A model generated the notes under the pieces. That model saw nothing but the letters and a program-made list of their open reading frames with translations. It did no database searches and had not been told where the DNA came from. 9,856 nt of DNA, taken from positions 1 through 9,856 of the forward strand of contig CBDUXT010000143.1 in assembly GCA_965371245.1 (NCBI GenBank). The letters run 5' to 3'. Position numbers and translations under genes: made by a program. Each line of letters opens with the position of its first letter. Within the stretch, counting starts at the first letter, position 1. This document shows, piece after piece, positions 6,799 to 9,856 of this stretch. The stretch comes from CBDUXT01 sp965371245. GTDB lineage: Bacteria; Planctomycetota; Phycisphaerae; UBA1845.

Positions 6799-6820
6799 GG
6801 AGAACTTGCGGAGAACTTGC
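6799..6820. repeat. Tandem 11-base duplication at the rpsB stop codon
   Basis: GGAGAACTTGC occurs twice with no gap, at 6799-6809 and 6810-6820. The last base of the second copy is the last base of the rpsB stop codon. It looks like a simple slippage duplication in the rpsB-tsf spacer. Confidence 0.6.
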
Positions 6821-7713
6821 TATGTTGGTGCCGGTGTTTCGGGCTCCGTCGTCGCGGCGGCCGGAGCCAACGCAGAGTCAGCGACCGCGGCTGCGTCGGG
6901 CGCTTCGGAAACAGCGACCACGCCCTCGGCGGGAGCCGCCACGGCCCCATCCGCTGCCCGAGTCGTCGTCGTCCGCGCCGAGCGACGAGGCGGCTCGTCC
7001 TTGGGTTCCTCGTCCTTCGGCGTTTCCCGACGTCCTCTGAGGCCCACTTCGACCGCGTCGGCGAGGTGTACCAGAATGACCTCGATGGCACGCATCGCGT
7101 CGTCGTTCCCGGGAATGGGGACGTCCGCAAAATCCGGGTCGGAGTCGGTGTCAATCAGACAGATCGTGGGGATGCCCAGCTTCCGCGCTTCCTCGACCGC
7201 GTTTCGCTCGCGACGAACGTCGATGATGACAAGCGCCCCAGGCAGACGATTCATCGTTCGAATGCCTTCTAGATTGCGCCGAATCTTACGTAGCTCACGG
7301 CTACGCATGGCGATCATTTTCTTGCTGTATTCCTGGGCGGTTCCATCGGCCTCCGCCGCTTCCAACTCTTCGAGCCGGCCCATCCGTGATCGAATGGTCT
7401 TGAAGTTGGTCAGCGTGCCGCCGAGCCAGCGTTCGGCCACGAAGGGCATGCCCACACGGTTGGCCTGTTCGCGAATCGACTGCCGCGCCTGCCGCTTCGT
7501 GCCCACAAACAAGACATCCTTGTTTTGCGCAACGGCCTGGGATAGGAACCGCTTGGCGCGCAGAAGTCCCTTGACGGTCTCGCGAATGTCGATGATGTGG
7601 ATCGTGTTGCGCTTGCCAAAGATGAATTCACTCATCTTCGGGTTCCAGCGGCTCGCGCGGTGTCCAAAGTGGATACCCGCGTCAATCAGTTGACGAACCA
7701 TCTCCGAAGCCAA
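6820..7713 (-). CDS. rpsB: 30S ribosomal protein S2
   Basis: A 297-residue small-subunit protein that binds 16S rRNA on the back of the 30S particle and helps recruit S1. The core blocks are RQLIDAGIHFGHRASRWNPKM at 7-27, FGKRNTIHIIDIRET at 32-46, LFVGTKRQA at 68-76, FVAERWLGGTLTNF at 91-104, PGALVIIDVRRERNAVEEA at 158-176 and IPTICLIDTDSDPD at 181-194. The core ends near residue 228. A tail of about 70 residues follows: first charged (KDEEPKDEPPRR), then Ala/Pro/Thr-rich low complexity. The start is the TTG at 7713, because a perfect GGAGGT lies five bases upstream of it; the ATG at 7701 has no properly spaced site. It is the first gene of the translation cluster with a promoter at 7770-7797. 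In other bacteria S2 represses this operon through its leader; here the leader would be about 50 bases. Confidence 0.96.
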   Translation of the reverse strand: MASEMVRQLIDAGIHFGHRASRWNPKMSEFIFGKRNTIHIIDIRETVKGLLRAKRFLSQAVAQNKDVLFVGTKRQARQSIREQANRVGMPFVAERWLGGTLTNFKTIRSRMGRLEELEAAEADGTAQEYSKKMIAMRSRELRKIRRNLEGIRTMNRLPGALVIIDVRRERNAVEEARKLGIPTICLIDTDSDPDFADVPIPGNDDAMRAIEVILVHLADAVEVGLRGRRETPKDEEPKDEPPRRSARTTTTRAADGAVAAPAEGVVAVSEAPDAAAVADSALAPAAATTEPETPAPT

Positions 7714-7769
7714 GCAGCACCTCCGTAACCGTGGACAAACAACACGAACCAGGTAGTACAGAATCGATG

Positions 7770-7797
7770 AGTCTAGCAGATTGATCGCCGGGATCAA
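7770..7797 (-). promoter_or_regulatory. Extended -10 promoter for rpsB
   Basis: On the minus strand TTGATC (revcomp of 7792-7797) is followed after 16 bases by TAGACT (revcomp of 7770-7775), with TGC directly in front of the -10, making an extended -10 element. Transcription would start near 7763, about 50 bases before the TTG start of rpsB. The position and hexamers fit the main promoter of the translation operon. Confidence 0.5.
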
Positions 7798-8094
7798 GCC
7801 GTGGTTCACGACATTTTTTGCGTGGGAGCCGCCACCGCAAGGCCTCTGGGGAGGCCTCGTGCCCACCGAGTCCCATCGATTCGCCCCGCGGCGGGCCGGA
7901 CAGCTCGCCGAAAACGTAGCCCAGGGCCACGCTCCGGCCGTTCCTGACCTGAAGCATCCCCACGGGCCGTTCCTCACCGGGTATGGCACGCCGGATCGCC
8001 ATTGACCCGCCCAAGGCCGTGGCGTAGCGTGCCGCCACGAACACTCACGCTCCAGTCCAGGCCACGGAAGGAGCCTCCCCGCCGGAGATTCGCG
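7798..8094. other. Divergent intergenic region between rpsB and lpxB
   Basis: This is the upstream part of a 381-base gap. It holds a seven-base-pair hairpin at 7840-7857 (AGGCCTC / GAGGCCT), another at 8018-8039 (CGTGGCG / CGCCACG), and a direct repeat of 14 bases with one mismatch (GGCCGTTCCT followed by G or C, then ACC) at 7936-7949 and 7965-7978. A minus-strand frame from a GTG at 8044 to 7682 is open for 120 codons and has GGAG five bases upstream. It runs through the rpsB promoter and into the rpsB start, and I recognise no domain, so I do not call it a gene. GGAG at 8083-8086 is the lpxB ribosome binding site. No lpxB promoter stands out. Confidence 0.4.
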
Positions 8095-9255
8095 TTGTCC
8101 CCGCACTCAGACAACTCGACCAGCCAACATCCGCTCGTTTTCATCAGCGCGGCCGAGCCCAGTGCCGATCGGCACGGGGCGTCTCTCATTCGCGCGACCT
8201 TGACGATGTGCCCGACCGCACGCTTCGTCGGCGTGGCCGGCCCGATGATGGTCAAGGCCGGCTGCGAATCAATCTTCGACATGACCCGCCATTCGGCGAT
8301 GCTGCTCGGCGCGATTTGGGCCGCGGCCAGGGGAATCGCCATGCTGGAGACGGCGGATCGCCACCTGCGGAGGTATCCGTTCGCGGCTGCGGTTGTGATC
8401 GACTCGCCGACGTTGCACCTTCCGCTGGCACTCCGCGCCCAGGCCGCCGGCGTGCCCGTCATGTACTACATCGCCCCGCAGCTATGGGCCTGGGGAGCCA
8501 ACCGCATCCACAAGGTCCGCAACCGGACCGATCGGGTGGCCGTCATCCTGCCGTTCGAAGAGCCCTATTTCCGCGATCGCGGGGTCGATGCGAAGTTCGT
8601 GGGCCATCCGCTGGCCGAGCAGTTGGCGGAGGCGGTGGTCGATCAAGAGCGGATCGACCAAATGCGCTCGCGCGGCAAGCCGTTTGTCGCCCTGCTTCCC
8701 GGATCGCGCAGGCAGGTTGTTAACGAGGTGCTTCCCGGTCAGTTGGAGGTGGCCGAGCGGATCGCGGCCGAGTTCCCCGACGTTTCGTTCGGCCTATCGG
8801 TCGCCAACCCGCAGGTGGCCCCGCTGATCCAGCGGCTCTGCGCGTCTGCCACAGTCCCGACGAACTTCCATTCAGATGGGCTGACTGAGTTGATCCAGGC
8901 GGCCGATCTTGTCCTGGTTGCCTCGGGGACCACGGCGCTGGAGGTCGCCTTCCACCATCGCCCGATGATCGTGATGTACAACGCGTCGCGGGTGTTTTAC
9001 CACCTCGTTGCCAGATGGTTGATTCGAACACCACATCTGTCTTTGCCGAACATACTGGCCGGTCGGCGGATCGTCCCGGAGTTCATGCCCTACTACCGAT
9101 CGACCGGTCCGATCGCCGACACGGCGATCCAACTTCTGAAATCTGAGCCGATGCGCCAAGCCATGGTCGCCGATTTGGAGGACGTCGTTGCCCCGTTCCA
9201 GGAAGGGCGGGCGTCCGATTGCGCAGGCCGGATGCTGTTGGACATGATTGGGTAA
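8095..9255 (+). CDS. lpxB: Lipid-A-disaccharide synthase
   Basis: A 386-residue GT19 glycosyltransferase (E. coli LpxB has 382). It joins UDP-2,3-diacylglucosamine and lipid X to form the lipid A disaccharide at the inner face of the cytoplasmic membrane, so the organism should make an LPS-type outer membrane. Visible blocks are FVGVAGPMM at 44-52, YYIAPQLWAWGANRIHKVR at 124-142, LPFEEPYF at 152-159, FVGHPLAEQL at 168-177, LLPGSRRQVV at 200-209, VASGTTALEVAF at 275-286 and LSLPNILAGRRIV at 315-327. Residues matching E. coli catalytic Glu15, Ser17, Asp98 and Asn316 are kept (Glu21, Ser23, Asp103, Asn319). The usual GEASGD is AEPSAD and IDAPDFN is IDSPTLH, both somewhat diverged. The start is the TTG at 8095, with GGAG eight bases upstream; a GTG or TTG further upstream would add residues not found in the family. 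No other lipid A genes are in the window. Confidence 0.93.
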   Translation: MSPHSDNSTSQHPLVFISAAEPSADRHGASLIRATLTMCPTARFVGVAGPMMVKAGCESIFDMTRHSAMLLGAIWAAARGIAMLETADRHLRRYPFAAAVVIDSPTLHLPLALRAQAAGVPVMYYIAPQLWAWGANRIHKVRNRTDRVAVILPFEEPYFRDRGVDAKFVGHPLAEQLAEAVVDQERIDQMRSRGKPFVALLPGSRRQVVNEVLPGQLEVAERIAAEFPDVSFGLSVANPQVAPLIQRLCASATVPTNFHSDGLTELIQAADLVLVASGTTALEVAFHHRPMIVMYNASRVFYHLVARWLIRTPHLSLPNILAGRRIVPEFMPYYRSTGPIADTAIQLLKSEPMRQAMVADLEDVVAPFQEGRASDCAGRMLLDMIG

Positions 9256-9273
9256 GCGCTCCGGCCCCTGAGC

Positions 9274-9295
9274 CGCGGGCTTCAGCCAGCCCGCG
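9274..9295 (+). terminator. Hairpin downstream of lpxB
   Basis: CGCGGGC at 9274-9280 pairs perfectly with GCCCGCG at 9289-9295 around an eight-base loop, 19 bases after the lpxB stop. It may end the lpxB transcript, but it lacks a T-tract and could instead belong to the family of small palindromes that follows. Confidence 0.35.
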
Positions 9296-9375
9296 CGGAC
9301 GTCCGAGGAAAGTCATGGTATGGGGTGCGTGACAGTCTTGGCGGACCGTGCAAAGCCATCTTGACGGCGCCGCGC

Positions 9376-9474
9376 CGTGTCAGAGCCGTGGGCGCAAGCC
9401 CACGGACACGATGCGAACAAGCACAGGGCTTCTACGATATCAGACCGGTCACAGGGCTCGCGCCCTGTGCTCTG
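9376..9474. repeat. Two REP-like palindromes with a GGGC-N4-GCCC core
   Basis: Unit 1 has the eight-base-pair stem CCGTGGGC / GCCCACGG at 9386-9405 with loop GCAA. The outer bases CGTGT (9376-9380) and ACACG (9406-9410) also pair. Unit 2 has the eight-base-pair stem CACAGGGC / GCCCTGTG at 9450-9469 with loop TCGC, and outer CAGA (9441-9444) with TCTG (9471-9474). Both units are led by TCAGA in the form TCAGA-(G/C)-C. GCACAGGGC at 9421-9429 can compete for the right arm of unit 2. The cores match the arms of the element at 4761-4819. They lie in the 277-base gap between lpxB and the transposase, where I see no gene. Confidence 0.5.
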
Positions 9475-9532
9475 AAAACTGCCCGCCGATTCGGTCATGC
9501 ACGAATGGCACTGCCGCTTGTGTAGTAAGGAC

Positions 9533-9856
9533 TTACATCGGTTTTTCCTTCAGTAGTTCGGCCCGCGCTTCCGCGCGTGGCTTGGTGAGTAGGGCATGTT
9601 CCTTGGGCCTGCGTTTGATCGCGCGCGGTTCGACGCGCCCTGGCCGGTTGCCCACAACGTGTACGGCCAGGGATGCCAAGGCGGCGTCAGCGAGTCTGGA
9701 GGTGAACGTGTCGTCACCCAAGACCATGACCAGCCAGCTTGCACCAATCGTTTGCACGGCGGCAGTGAAGCTTAGCGTGCGCGGCGACACGCCCGCCGCC
9801 TGGGCCGATTGCAACATGGCCCGACGAATCAAGTTGTAGGCCAACAGGCACGTCCA
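9533..9856 (-). CDS. IS4-type transposase, C-terminal part (runs off the window)
   Basis: The frame is open from the right edge of the window to a TAA at 9533-9535, about 107 codons. Its beginning lies outside. It starts with WTCLLAYNLIRR, a typical C-terminal motif of IS4-family DDE transposases (the helix after the catalytic YREK region). It then shows RTLSFTAAVQTI, VGNRPGRVEPRAIKRRPK and LLTKPRAEARAELL, the basic tail seen in many such transposases from GC-rich bacteria. The catalytic DDE residues would be upstream and cannot be checked. The reading frame of the visible part is intact. Family assignment rests on remembered C-terminal motifs. Confidence 0.75.
   Translation of the reverse strand, partial: WTCLLAYNLIRRAMLQSAQAAGVSPRTLSFTAAVQTIGASWLVMVLGDDTFTSRLADAALASLAVHVVGNRPGRVEPRAIKRRPKEHALLTKPRAEARAELLKEKPM
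9533..9856 (-). mobile_element. Right part of an IS4-family insertion sequence, partial
   Basis: Only the transposase 3' end is inside the window. The terminal inverted repeat should lie between about 9485 and 9532, left of the stop codon, but it cannot be fixed without the other end. A target-site duplication cannot be tested. The insertion is downstream of lpxB and disrupts no recognisable gene. Confidence 0.5.

Noticed and set aside
6806..7693. Plus-strand open frame of 295 codons
   Set aside because: It is antisense to rpsB, Ser/Arg-rich and without motifs.
7936..7978. Possible signal recognition particle RNA or other known small RNA upstream of rpsB
   Set aside because: The minus strand contains CAGGTCAGG, which recalls the SRP core, but the GGAA tetraloop and the AGCAGCC strand are missing at the needed places.
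9376..9474. CRISPR array
   Set aside because: The repeats differ in stem sequence and there are only two units with no regular spacers.

Overview
The window reads as a chromosomal segment of a GC-rich, Gram-negative bacterium, most likely a planctomycete (Planctomycetota). Four things point that way: a long-leader prepilin of the H-X9-DG (DUF1559-like) type with an Ala-Phe cleavage site; an EF-Ts whose usual TDF motif reads TAP; ribosomal protein S2 with an Ala/Pro-rich tail; and a lipid A gene, lpxB. The assignment comes from remembered family traits, not from a database search.

Left part (1-1722, minus strand): two tandem crotonase-superfamily genes. The downstream one (59-829) has both catalytic glutamates of a true enoyl-CoA hydratase. 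The upstream one (871-1722) lacks the second glutamate and resembles the ring-opening hydrolase BamA/Oah in several blocks. A divergent promoter region (1723-1931) separates them from a plus-strand membrane-anchored DUF547 gene (1932-2798). That gene is interrupted by one in-frame amber codon (2178-2180) at a position I expect to be tyrosine.

Middle part (2869-7713, minus strand): the classical translation cluster rpsB-tsf-pyrH-frr, encoding S2, EF-Ts, UMP kinase and ribosome recycling factor, followed by a prepilin-like gene. The cluster has a good extended -10 promoter in front of rpsB, an intrinsic terminator-like hairpin between tsf and pyrH, and a near-perfect inverted pair of short palindromes (REPIN-like) between pyrH and frr.

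Right part (7714-9856): a 381-base divergent intergenic region, then lpxB (lipid A disaccharide synthase, plus strand). After it comes a run of strong small palindromes and the C-terminal end of an IS4-type transposase that continues beyond the window.

Most of the window is ordinary housekeeping sequence and I see no convincing new multi-gene system. The points most worth a second look are the amber-interrupted DUF547 gene, the BamA-like crotonase, the altered EF-Ts motif and the palindromes sharing a GGGC-N4-GCCC core.
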